Origin: Sphingobacteriales bacterium
Lineage (GTDB): Bacteria; Bacteroidota; Bacteroidia; Chitinophagales; JADIYW01
NCBI GenBank assembly: GCA_016699615.1
Contig: CP064984.1
Span: forward strand, 124,001 to 188,000
DNA length: 64,000 bases
Direction: 5' to 3'
The translations under genes and the position numbers were made by a program. Below are positions 27,454-38,505 of the stretch, one piece after another; position 1 is the stretch's first letter, and each line of letters opens with the position of its first letter. The notes under the pieces were generated by a model, which was given only the letters and a program-made list of their open reading frames with translations, was not told where the DNA came from and made no database searches.

Positions 27454-30139
27454 TAAACAATTCTTCAAACATAAAATTATAACTTTAATACTATTATTAT
27501 TTCTAGGCTTTACATCCAATGCCCAGTTATTTAATTTTACGCCACCAGTTGAAGATGAACAACCTAGTATTCAAGAAATTATTAAAAGAATTGAAGATAC
27601 ATTAAGCATTAGACAAGGAAAGGTAAAGTCAGAAGATATAAAACTTGCAACAGATAAGCTACAACAAATCAATCCAACAAAAACAGAAATAGGAACAGAC
27701 AAAAAATGCTCCTGATAAATTATTAATTGAAGCACAAAAAGCTACAGAAACAGTAGAAAAACTAACAGAAACAGCAACTTTAGAACTAAGAGAAGGATTA
27801 GACAGTGTTGATATATTTGGATTTGATTTTTTTAGACGAAAAGAAATCAAACTATTCAACAATGCAGTAGATATAAAACCACCACTGAACTATATTTTAG
27901 GTGTAGGTGACCAGATTGTAGTTTCAATTTGGGGATATGCCGATTATAACAGATTATTCTATATAGATAAAGACGGCTATATACAACAGGAAAATATAGG
28001 TAGAATCTACTTAAAAGGATTAACATTACAGCAAGCAAAAGAATTACTTAGAACAAGATTCTCGAATGCATATATGATAGACAAATCAAATTTTGATGTA
28101 TCTATCAATTATTCTAGAGTAATAACAATAAATGTAGTTGGTGATGTTGAAAATCCAGGTTCTTATACATTCCCAGCTATTAATACAGCATACAATATCT
28201 TGGCATATGTAGGTGGTCCAACAAAATCAGGTTCAATTAGAGATATTCAAATAAAAAGAGATGGGAAAATAATTGAAAAGTTTGACATGTATAAATTTTT
28301 GTTTGAACCAGAAAAACAAGGAGATATATTTTTGAATAACAATGATTACATATACGTGCCATTACAAAAGAACATAGTAAAAATTACTGGAGAAGTAAAT
28401 AAGCCAGGAAAATATGAAATGTTAGATAATGAAACTCTTGATGACTTATTAAAATACTGTGGTGGTTATAAACCAAATGCATTTAAAAATATTATCCAAG
28501 TAAAAAGATATTTAGATAATAAATCAGTTATTCTAGATTTTAATTTAGATAGTTTAAAACAGCTAAAACAAAAATTAGTATTATTGAATGGAGATGAAAT
28601 ATTAGTTAGAGCAATTCCAGAACAATATAAAAACTTTGTTGAAATTTCTGGTTCTGTAATGTTGCCAGGAAAATATGAATTACAAGAAGGATACAAAGTA
28701 AGAGATATCATATCAAAAGCGCAAGGGTTTAAAGATGATATTTATATGGATGAAGCGTATGTAGTTAGAACAAATATTGATGATGGTAGAAAAAATATCT
28801 ATAGAATAAACTTAAATAATGTAATGGATGATCCAAATTCTATAGATAACATGACATTACAAATCAGAGATATTATTGAAACCTATTCAAAAACATATTT
28901 TCTAGATACATTTAGTATTTCTATTAGTGGTGAAGTAAGGAAACCAAGAAGATTTGCTTTAGAAAAACAAATGACATTGAGAGATGCGATAATGATGAGT
29001 GGTGGTCTGACAGACTTTGCATTTTTAGATAAAATTATTATATATAGGGTGAATGAAAATCTTGCAGACAAACTAATCTCATTCAAAATAGACACGACAG
29101 ATAATTATGCAAAGTTAGATAGCTTTAAGCTTCAAAAAAGAGATAGGATAATTGTACAAAGAGATTTATCAAAAATAGACAAATATACAATCGAAGTAAA
29201 TGGGATGGTGCGAAAACCAGGTTCTCTTGCTTATCATGAGAGTATGACATTGGCAGATGCAATTATTTTATCAGATGGTTTTAAAATGGAAGCAGCATCA
29301 AATAGGATTGAAATTGCAAGAGTTGCAAACTTTGATAAAGCTATTTCTCAGTCTGTACCAACTCAAATTACAATATTAAGCTACAGCATTGGAAAAAATA
29401 TTGGAAAGATGTAATTGCAAATACTGTAAAACTACAACCATATGACCAAATATATGTAAGACCAACACCAGAATTTGATTATCAAAGTAAAGTAAATATT
29501 TCAGGTGAAGTATTATATCCAGGTGATTATGTACTTGTATCCAAAGATGAGAAAATATCTTCACTAATAGAAAGAGCAGGTGGTTTGACTAGGTTTGCAT
29601 ATCCAAATGGTGCTAGGTTATTTAGAAAAACAGACGGCATAGGAAATGTATTAATGGACTTAGATAAGGCGCTTAGAAGAAAAAGTTCAAAATACAATTA
29701 CATATTATTAAAAGGAGATTCAGTCATTATTCCAGCTATTAAAGATTTAGTAGCTTTACAAGGTGAATACAATTATCCAACTAAAGATAGACCAGAAAAT
29801 TTATATATGCCATTCTCTAATGGGAAAAATGCTAAATTCTATATCAGAAGTCATGGCGCTGGTTTTGCTAAAACAGCAAAACGTATCAAAACATATGTAG
29901 TTTATCCAAATGGTAAAATACAAAAAGCAAGAAGAGCATCTATAGAAAAAGGATCTACCATAGTAATTCCTAAAAAGGGTGAAAAGAAAAAGAAAAAAGA
30001 TGAAGTATTAAATTCAGAAGATGAAGCGAAAAAACAAAGCAATAAATATAATGCAGTAAAAACTATAAATATAATGGTAGGAACTATTGCATCTGCAGTA
30101 ACAACTGCAATCTTACTTATGTCATTAATTAAAAGATAA
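27440..30139 (+). CDS. Wza-type polysaccharide export protein with several SLBB domains (two frameshifts)
   Basis: It is an outer-membrane polysaccharide exporter or periplasmic lining protein of about 895 residues, longer than Wza (379). It has a signal peptide (about 1-29), a Poly_export domain (YILGVGDQIVVSIWGYADY), about six SLBB-like repeats (for example VVGDVENPGSYTF near 28133, ISGEVRKPRRFAL near 28922 and ISGEVLYPGDYVL near 29498) and a C-terminal membrane helix. The frame changes at the A run 27701-27706 and again near 29365-29380; the three frame segments join to one protein. The next gene is Wzz-like, a common pairing. Confidence 0.88.
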
Positions 30140-31183
30140 TTGGAAATAAAAGAGCCCAATATAGAACAACAAAATCAAGATGATACATTAAAATCTATAC
30201 TAAAGATTATTAATTCTTTATTTTCAGTAATTAAAAAGTATTTTATTATTTTATTTATACCTATAATTCTAGCATTTCTATATTCCTATAAAAAATCAAA
30301 AGATTTAACTACCTCATATACTGCAACAATTTCATTTTCACTCTCAGAAGATAGACCTCAAATAAATTATTCATCAAATCCTTTTGATAAAGGATTTGCA
30401 TTTAATAATCCGGTAAAACTAAAAGAATATTCACTTACAGAAAAAGTTGGTTCTAAGCTATTGTTTAAAGAATATTATTACAATGGGAAAGAGGATTTTT
30501 TAATTAATCATTTTCTAAGAACATTCTCTGGGTACAATGAAAGCTATTTTGGTAAATTTGAAGATGTTGAACAGCTAAATACTCAACAATATTCTGTTTT
30601 TAAAAGAGTATTAAGTACATTAAAAGGAATGCTTACTATTAGTTCTAACGAAGCTGAAATATATTATATCACTATTCGTTCTTCAAATGAAAATATGTCA
30701 ATATTACTTTGTAATGCCTTTTATGAAAATTTAATTGATTATTACATTGAACGATCAACAAAAAAAGAAGCATATGCAGTTCAGTTCTTACAAAAAAGAT
30801 TAGAGCAGCTTAAATATGATTTAGAGAAATCCGAATTCAACTTAGCACATTATAAAGACAGAGCTAATAATCTAGTAACGTACAAAGCAGAATTAGAAGA
30901 AATAAAATATAAAAGAGATAAACAATTGGTAGAAAAAGATTATATGGAAACTGCATCCATGTACGAAAATGCTAAAGCAAAACTACAAGCAATTACACCT
31001 TTATTTCAGGTTATTGATGCACCGCATTTGCCATTAGCTTCTGAAACTGAATCAAAATCTAGCATCTATATTCTTAACATTGCAATTGCTGTTGTTTTTA
31101 ATATAGTATTTATTGCAGTATTATTCTTTAGACAAGAGTTTTGGTCAGACATAAAAGCTAAACTAAAACAAGCACAAGAATAG
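30140..31183 (+). CDS. Wzz/GumC-type chain-length determinant protein
   Basis: It sits in the inner membrane and controls polysaccharide chain length. The 347-residue protein has two membrane segments (about 32-50 and 310-330), a periplasmic coiled coil (about 200-285) and the Wzz start region KYFIILFIPIILAFLYSY. There is no cytoplasmic tyrosine kinase domain. The start codon is TTG immediately after the Wza-type stop, so the two genes are probably coupled. Confidence 0.85.
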   Translation: MEIKEPNIEQQNQDDTLKSILKIINSLFSVIKKYFIILFIPIILAFLYSYKKSKDLTTSYTATISFSLSEDRPQINYSSNPFDKGFAFNNPVKLKEYSLTEKVGSKLLFKEYYYNGKEDFLINHFLRTFSGYNESYFGKFEDVEQLNTQQYSVFKRVLSTLKGMLTISSNEAEIYYITIRSSNENMSILLCNAFYENLIDYYIERSTKKEAYAVQFLQKRLEQLKYDLEKSEFNLAHYKDRANNLVTYKAELEEIKYKRDKQLVEKDYMETASMYENAKAKLQAITPLFQVIDAPHLPLASETESKSSIYILNIAIAVVFNIVFIAVLFFRQEFWSDIKAKLKQAQE

Positions 31184-31188
31184 ATTTT

Positions 31189-31743
31189 ATGAAAATAACA
31201 AAGACATACATTCCTGATTTAGTTATTATAGAACCTACAGTTTTTGAAGATGAACGTGGTTTCTTTTACGAAAGTTATAACCAACAAAAATTTATAGATA
31301 ATGGATTAGATTATAATTTTGTTCAAGACAATCATTCTAAATCTACATTTGGTGTATTGCGTGGCTTGCATTTTCAAAGAGAACCATTTGCTCAAACAAA
31401 ATTAGTCAGAGTAACTCAAGGAAATGTATTGGATGTAGCAGTTGATTTAAGAAAAAACTCACCAACATATTTGCAATATTTTTCTATTGAATTATCAGCA
31501 GAAAATAAAAAACAATTTTTAATACCAAGAGGATTTGCGCATGGTTTTGTTGTACTATCAGAAACTTGTGAATTTCTATATAAGTGTGACAACCTATACA
31601 ATAAAGAATCTGATGGTGGTATAATATTTAATGATGAAACATTAAACATAGATTGGAAAATACCAAAAGAACAATTAATAATTAGCGAAAAAGATGCCAA
31701 TCTACCTACCGTAGATAATGCAAAATTAAACTTTACTTTTTAA
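31189..31743 (+). CDS. rfbC: dTDP-4-dehydrorhamnose 3,5-epimerase
   Basis: It acts on the product of RfbB in dTDP-rhamnose-type synthesis. The 184-residue cupin has DERGFFYESYN, the catalytic His in LRGLHFQ, VDLRKNSPTY, and the second His in PRGFAHGFVVLS. It is separated from rfbB by the export genes, and is followed by cysQ. Confidence 0.96.
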   Translation: MKITKTYIPDLVIIEPTVFEDERGFFYESYNQQKFIDNGLDYNFVQDNHSKSTFGVLRGLHFQREPFAQTKLVRVTQGNVLDVAVDLRKNSPTYLQYFSIELSAENKKQFLIPRGFAHGFVVLSETCEFLYKCDNLYNKESDGGIIFNDETLNIDWKIPKEQLIISEKDANLPTVDNAKLNFTF

Positions 31744-31751
31744 TACTATTT

Positions 31752-32504
31752 ATGATAAATGAAATAATACAAATTGCACAAAAAGCTGGTGATGCTATTT
31801 TAGAAATTTATAATAAAGATTTTAATGTAGAATACAAAGATGACAAATCTCCATTGACTGATGCAGATAAAGTTTCAAATGAAATTATTACTGAAGCATT
31901 GCAAAAGCTAACGCCACAAATTCCTATTATTTCAGAAGAAAATAAATTATTAGACTATCAAATAAGAAAAGATTGGACAAAATGCTGGTTGGTTGATCCA
32001 ATTGATGGTACAAAAGAGTTTATAAAAAAGAATGGCGAATTTACAGTTAATATTGCATTGATAGAAAATGGCATTCCTATTCTTTCTGCTGTTGGCGTTC
32101 CAGCACAAAATATTATTTATTATGCAGAAAAAAACAAAGGTACTTACAAAATATATAATGAAACAACAATAAAACTAGAAAAAACACCTATTGAAAATAA
32201 TACCATTAGAATAGTAGGAAGTAGATCGCACCAAACACCAGAATTGCTAGCATATGTGGATGAACAAAAAGAAAAATATGCAAATGTAGAATTTGTGGCT
32301 GCTGGTAGTTCTCTAAAATTTTGTCTAATTGCTGAAGGAAAAGCTGATGTATATCCAAGACTTGGACCAACAATGGAATGGGACACTGCTGCTGGTCATT
32401 TAATTGCAACAGAATCTGGCTCTGATGTTCTTGTTTGGAATAGTGATGAGAAATTATCTTACAATAAAGAAAATCTTTTAAACCCATTTTTTATTGTACA
32501 ATAA
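31752..32504 (+). CDS. cysQ: 3'(2'),5'-bisphosphate nucleotidase CysQ
   Basis: It hydrolyses PAP, the by-product of PAPS-dependent sulfation, and recycles AMP. The 250-residue protein shows the metal-binding DPIDGTKEFIKKNGEF motif and WDTAAGHLIA near the C-terminus, both conserved in the FIG/IMPase superfamily. Its presence next to polysaccharide genes agrees with sulfation chemistry (a sulfotransferase is encoded at 5.0 kb), although that link is inference. Confidence 0.93.
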   Translation: MINEIIQIAQKAGDAILEIYNKDFNVEYKDDKSPLTDADKVSNEIITEALQKLTPQIPIISEENKLLDYQIRKDWTKCWLVDPIDGTKEFIKKNGEFTVNIALIENGIPILSAVGVPAQNIIYYAEKNKGTYKIYNETTIKLEKTPIENNTIRIVGSRSHQTPELLAYVDEQKEKYANVEFVAAGSSLKFCLIAEGKADVYPRLGPTMEWDTAAGHLIATESGSDVLVWNSDEKLSYNKENLLNPFFIVQ

Positions 32505-32516
32505 TGAATATTTACA

Positions 32517-33075
32517 TTACAAATAATTATCTAATAAATTCTTTTGATGTGGCTCTATTTCCACATTAAATATAATTTTGTCTACTTCAATATCTTTTGA
32601 ATACCTAAGTTTGTGTTGGTTTAATAAATTAAAAAAGAATTAGCTACTTGATGTGTTAGTTCTATTCTTATGGTTTCATAAATTGTATATTCAACAATTT
32701 CTGTTTGTTGTATTGTTTCAATAGCACAGGCTTTATACGCAAGTATCAAACCAGAAACGCCTAACTTTGTACCACCATAATATCTAGTTACCACAATTAA
32801 AGTATTAGTCAAACCGAAACTATCAATTTGATGAAGAATAGGCAACCCAGCAGTTCCATTAGGTTCGCCATCATCATTTGCTCTGTACACATCTTTCGTA
32901 TTGCCTAATCTATATGCGTAGCAATAATGCGTAGCTTTGGGTAATTGATGTTTAATGTATTCTAATTTCTCTTTTATCATATGCTCATCAAGCACATGAA
33001 ATGCTGCACCAATAAATTTTGATTTTTTTCTTTAATCAAAATATTTTCTACATCTATGACTGACTTATACTTCAT
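32517..33075 (-). CDS. YigZ/IMPACT family protein (two frameshifts)
   Basis: This UPF0029 family member has the conserved core DDGEPNGTAGLPILHQI and VVTRYYGGTKLGVSGLI. Its function is unclear; the family is linked to translation control. The start is ATG 33075 (MKYKSVIDVENI), overlapping the end of the deaminase-family gene. The frame is broken at the T run 33023-33029 and again at the A run 32631-32636; fixing both gives the normal domain ending about 40 residues further on. It converges on cysQ. Confidence 0.85.
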
Positions 33076-33944
33076 TGAAAATAGATGCATTTAGAATACC
33101 ACCAGTATGCAATGCAACAATTGTACTATTGGGTTTAAAATAATTATTTTGAATTAAATCAAGCAATGCATACATCATTTTTCCTGTGTACACATAATCT
33201 AATTTAATATGATATTGCGTATAGAAATTATATATGAATTCTTGTAAAATATAATCTTTTTTTGCATATCCACCAAAATGATAGTCATGTATAATATCAA
33301 TACTTGAATTATATGCAAACGTTTTATCTAGCTCATAATTATTTTTTAGAACATCTATGCCAATAGCTTTTTGATGTGGCAAAAGATTTTGTGCTAAACC
33401 AGCTAATGTTGTTCCTGTGCCGCACGCACTCACTATATAGTTAAAATCTAAATCAATTTCGTCAATAATTTCTTTGCAACCAATTTTTGCTAGTTCATTT
33501 GCGCCACCTTCTGGTACGAAATAAATATCATTTATGTTTAAATTAAATTTCTCACATATCAATCTTTACAAAATTGCTATCATGTCTTTTGTTGTAAGTA
33601 TTTCTCTCTACAAAAAACAGTTGCATACCTTGTGCTGAAGCAAAAGCTAAATTGTCATTAGAATTTACATTCAACTCCTCTCCTCTTATTATTCCTATAC
33701 TATTTATAGCATGTAAATTTGCAGCAGCAGCAGTTGCCATGATATGATTTGAAAATGCACCACCAACTGTAAGTATTGTTTGTTTTTTTTGCTTTAATAA
33801 ATCTGAAATATTATATTTTAATTTTCTCCACTTATTACCAGAAATATATTGATGTATTAGATCATCTCTTTTTAGATAAAGTTTGACATTGTTATTTAAA
33901 ACAATATCTAGTTTTTCTAATGGAGATGGTAATAGTAAATTCAA
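33065..33944 (-). CDS. ACC deaminase / D-cysteine desulfhydrase family PLP enzyme (frameshifted)
   Basis: It is a PLP-dependent enzyme of the ACC deaminase/D-cysteine desulfhydrase family. It has YLKRDDLIHQYISGNKWRKLK with the PLP lysine, VGGAFSNHIMATA, and the phosphate-binding SACGTGTTLAGL. The frame breaks between about 33552 and 33562, and one protein of about 290 residues is restored by a single shift. Many Bacteroidota members of this family are annotated as ACC deaminase without evidence for that substrate. Confidence 0.85.
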
Positions 33945-33996
33945 AATATAAAAAAATTTATTCTATTTTATTAAATAAGAATATTTATATCTTACT

Positions 33997-34866
33997 TTAG
34001 TCTTCTAAATCAAACTCGCCATATACTTTTATACCAGATTTTTCTAAACTCCAATCCCATAAATGTTGTGCATTGTCTGATTGAATGGCATCAACAGCAG
34101 GAATAACTGGATTTTTTTTATACCAATATAATCCAGTTTTATTTTGAACTAATGGTGAAGCTGCCAAATAAATTATAGTTTCTGCACCTTTTTGTGGTGT
34201 AGTTAATACAAAATTGAAATTGCGTATTAATGAGCCAAACCAATTGCCACCTGCTTTTCCAAAATTTGATGCAATATTTCCTGGATGCAAGCTATTAACA
34301 GTAATGTTTGTATTATTTTTTAATATTTCTGATAGTTTTTTTGAGAACAATACATTGCACAGTTTTGACACGCTGTATTGTTTGAAAAATCCAAAACTTT
34401 TATCTGCATTCAAATTATCTGATGGATAAGGTGTCAAACGATGTGCCAATGAAGCTACATTTACAATTCTTGCATTTGGTGATTTCTTAAGTGCAGGCAA
34501 CATATAATGGCACATATAGAAGTAACCAAAATGGTTGGTTGCCATAGTCATTTCTATACCAGCGTCGTTGTATTCAAGTTTATCTACAATCATTCCAGCA
34601 TTATTGATAAGCACATCTAATTGGTCATATTTTTTATAAAATGCTTTTGCAAATGCTTTGATAGATTTGTGTGAACTCATATCAGCAATAAACAAATCTA
34701 CATTATTCAAACCTGTTACTGCATTGATATCATCTTGTACAGCTTTTGCTTTTTCTTCATTTCTACATACCATGATTATATTGGCACCTAGTTTTGCTAA
34801 TTCCATCGTAGCTACTCTACCTATGCCTGAATTTGCACCAGTAATTAATATTGTTTTTTCTTTCAT
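33997..34866 (-). CDS. Short-chain dehydrogenase/reductase (retinol-dehydrogenase-like)
   Basis: A classical SDR of 289 residues. It has the cofactor motif TGANSGIGRVATMELAKLG, then NNAGM, and the catalytic YSVSKLCN (Tyr and Lys). VCRNEEKAK after the third beta-strand suggests NADP preference. The substrate is unknown. It lies between the GT2 gene and the PLP enzyme on the same strand. Confidence 0.9.
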   Translation of the reverse strand: MKEKTILITGANSGIGRVATMELAKLGANIIMVCRNEEKAKAVQDDINAVTGLNNVDLFIADMSSHKSIKAFAKAFYKKYDQLDVLINNAGMIVDKLEYNDAGIEMTMATNHFGYFYMCHYMLPALKKSPNARIVNVASLAHRLTPYPSDNLNADKSFGFFKQYSVSKLCNVLFSKKLSEILKNNTNITVNSLHPGNIASNFGKAGGNWFGSLIRNFNFVLTTPQKGAETIIYLAASPLVQNKTGLYWYKKNPVIPAVDAIQSDNAQHLWDWSLEKSGIKVYGEFDLED

Positions 34867-34882
34867 ATCTTTTCTTTATTTT

Positions 34883-35798
34883 TTAGTACCATAATCTTGC
34901 ATGTACTTTTTGTAAATATTGCATACCTGATTTGGACATTACTTTTCTATCTACATTTTTTATTCTTTTATATAAACTACTTATAGATATAAAATAGTAT
35001 TTTATATTAAATTTTGTATTTACTAAGAAGTACATACTCCACATAATAAATTGTGTGCATACATAAAAAAATGGTAAATGCTTATATATCACAATTAATC
35101 TATTTTGAAAATACCTAGATTGTGTTGTAATGTTTGGTTCTCTACCATTTGGATTTACTTTATGCAATACCAAAATATCTTTTGTAAATAAAATTGAATA
35201 TCCATTTTTTATTGACGCGTATGATAAGTCATTCTCTTCCATTCCATAAAAAAAATCATCTTGATAATAACCTGTCTTCTCGATTATTGATTTAGGAAAA
35301 AACATGCCCGAATCCATAGAATAAATTATAAAACACATCATCTTTATTTTTTATAAGTTTTTTATTTTTTATTGGCATTTGCAATTCATTGGTAAAAGGA
35401 TTTTTTCCAAGACAACCAATAATTCCAATATTATCAGATTTATATTGTTCAAATTTATTAAGAACAATTTGAATAACATCTTTTTGTACAATTTCGGCAT
35501 CATCATCTAAAAAGAATAAATATGTGCCTGTTGATTTTCTGATACAAAAATTTCTACCACCTGCAACACCTAAATTTTGGTCATGATGTATATAGTTTAT
35601 TTGATATTTTTCTGATGTTGGAATTTCTTTTATATAGTTTTCAAACTCAATATAATCTTGAGTTGAATTATTATTCAATACAATAATTTCTTTTTTCCAA
35701 CCTTGAACATCATCCAAAGAAAGGACATTTTTTACGGCATCTATGGTATCTTCTGCTCTATTATAACTAATAATAATAAAAGAAAATATTTTATGCAT
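34883..35798 (-). CDS. Family 2 glycosyltransferase (frameshifted)
   Basis: It transfers an unknown sugar. The start is ATG 35798, eight bases inside the end of the YfhO-like gene. The first half has the GT2 fold start (FSFIIISYNRAEDTIDAV), NLGVAGGRN and the metal motif FFLDDDAEI; the second half has SGMFFPKSIIEKTGYYQDDFF and EENDLSYA, where the catalytic base region is expected. The two frames overlap between 35292 and 35341; one shift there gives a protein of about 300 residues. A C-terminal hydrophobic stretch may attach it to the membrane. Confidence 0.85.
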
Positions 35799-38426
35799 GT
35801 TGTGTTTCTTTCCTATTGTTGTATATCAGATAGATGATAGCTATTGCAAATAGTATTTCTAATAAAACATTTGAGTAAGTAATTAGATTGTATGTTGTTT
35901 TATATAAACGTGGCATAAAATCAAATTCTATAGTATGTTTTCCTGCAGGAACTTTCATTGCTCTAAGAATATAATTTGCTCTAATATGTTCAGCTGTTTT
36001 TCCATCAATTTTTGAAGTCCAATCTATGTTTGGTTTATATACAACTTCTGAAAACACGACCATTTCATCTTTGTCAGAATTAAATTCATATTTCAAATGC
36101 ATTGGATGTTCACTTACTAATTTTATACTTCTGTTTGTATTTGATGTGGTATCTGCATTCAAATTAAAATTAGTATAATAAGTTCTAAATTCATCATTAA
36201 TTACAACATCATTTGCTGGATTAATATCTCTAACTTTTAATATTTCTTCTTCATTTGTTTTAGCTGGAACAATATTAGACACAAACCACGCATTACCTAA
36301 TGCTGAAGTATTTCTTATTACAGCATTGGCTTGTGGTCCTTGTTTTAAATATTTTGTATTTAACATATTTAGGTAATTTGCACTTTGCAAACCACTCTTA
36401 TTGATAATTCCAAAATCGTATTGAATACCATGTTCTATGATATCTTGGTATCTTTTTAATTTTGCAGGCGCATATCCACCAACATTGTGATGAAAATATG
36501 ATGGCGACGCATCATTGAATGGATTAACTGTCAAATCTAACATTCTAAAATTTGTCTTGTCTTGCATGATAAAATTATCTGCTTCAGTAGCAACGAAGGC
36601 AGAGCTTATCATTGCATCTCTATCACTAAAAGAATTTTCATTAATTTCTCTTCTATCTACTTGCCACAAATCTATAAAGCATAAGACTGTTAATCCTAAT
36701 ATTGCTAATTCTTTTGAAACTTTTTGTTTAATTAGCACATACATAATTCCAATTGCTAATAATATAAAAATTAATGAACGAATGGTATCTGCATTTGTTG
36801 CTGCCTTTCTATCTTTTATTAATGCACTAAACAATTCGTTTGCAAACTCAGCACTACCTGTAGCTTTTTCTAGTTGTGCTACATAGTTATCATCATTTCC
36901 TGTTTTATCTGGTGTTCTGCTATTAAAATCTTGTGTAGCAACTGCCAATAACCAAAATACTACAATTGTAGCTACTGCTCCAATTGATGCTTTCTTAAAT
37001 ATTTGTAATTTTTCTTTTACATCTTCAATTTTTAAAAATTGATATAAGCCAATTGCACCAATAATTACAAATAATATTTGCGTTTCAGCTAATATCATTG
37101 TTGGTGCTCTAAATTTATTAAATAATGGTAATGTTGTAAATAATATATTATAAAAAGATGCGAAATTTTTCCTAATGCAATAAAAACCGTGAATGCTATC
37201 ATAGGTAATAGCCAAAATATTATGTACTTATTCTTCCTTGCAGAGAATAATCCTAAGAAGAATAAAAATAATACAACTGCGCCCATATAAAATCTACCTA
37301 AGACAAATGGTTGATCGCCCCAATACATTGGAACTTGTGCTATAAAGTTTTCTGCTGATGGTGCTGGAACGCCTTTATTTACTAATGTGGTGTATAAACT
37401 TGATGATTCCGTTAGTTTTCCACCTGAGCTTCCGCCAACATAATTTGGAATAAAGAAAGAAGGAATTTCGTTCCATCCAAAGCTCCATTGAGTTGCATAA
37501 TCAAAATCTACACCATCAGCAGATTTCGTATTTGCAGTAGTTGATGTGGAATCTTGAATATTAATTAAGTTTTTCCCACGAATAGATTCATCTGTAAAAT
37601 CTTTAATATATATTTGATTATAGTTTAAGCCGACACTAATAATACCAGCTACTGCTAACAAGCCTAAACTTTTAGCTAAATGCACATAATCTTTTTGTTT
37701 GATTAAGCCAAGAACTAGAATAATACCAAATGGTATAGAAATAAGCATAGCATAGTAACCAAGTTGTATATGAAAGCTACTGATTATAAATTTTAGGAAA
37801 AAAGTGGTAACCAAAAGACCAATAATATATTTTCGTTGGTAAATGAGTAGCAAGCCAGCCCAAAATGGTAAGATACTAGAAATTACATATTGTTTATTGG
37901 TATGTCCTGCTGCAACACTAACGATGGTTACGTTGCACCAACTTGCTGCAACAGCGAATAGTAATGCTATCCAAAAATCTTTGAGTAAAACCCAGAAGAA
38001 TAGCAATGCACCAAACGCAAATATAATTTGATTTAGTGGAATATCTTTTAGTATTAATTGTGTTTTTTGATATATAAAATTGAGTGGTGTATATCTAGTC
38101 CACTCAGCAGCAAATACAGTACCTGATGTCATTGTTGTTGGCATTCCAGAAAACATCTTCTCATTCCAGAGATAGTTTTTTTCTCCAAATTTCTCTTGAA
38201 AATCATTATACGGTTTTAATGCCATGGCTTCACCTTGAACAACATCGGAAGCACCTAAATGCTTTCCTTCATATAATGGAAAATAAAAAATAATCGCAGG
38301 AATTATTAAGAATACAACTAAGATTGTCCATTTAATGTATTTATTGTCAAAGAAATTGACACTATTAGTATTATCATTTTTATAGACAGTCTGAGTTGTA
38401 GTAGCAACTTTTTTGTTTTTTGACAT
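35791..38426 (-). CDS. YfhO-like polytopic membrane protein (frameshifted)
   Basis: It is a large integral membrane protein of the YfhO family, thought to act in glycosylation of surface polymers or membrane-bound sugar transfer. The joined length is about 878 residues. The start is ATG 38426. There are many membrane segments in the first half, a soluble domain in the second (about 630-830) and a final membrane helix. FSGMPTTMTSGTVF and AAGHTNKQYV are typical of the family. The frame breaks at the T run 37166-37170; one base added gives ALGKNFASFYN and an unbroken protein. Confidence 0.85.
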
Positions 38427-38505
38427 ATTTCAATAATTTTTCTCAAAAATAATGATTTTTATGTGAGATTTTAAATAATCTTTGTAATTATGTATTTTTT
38501 GTAGA

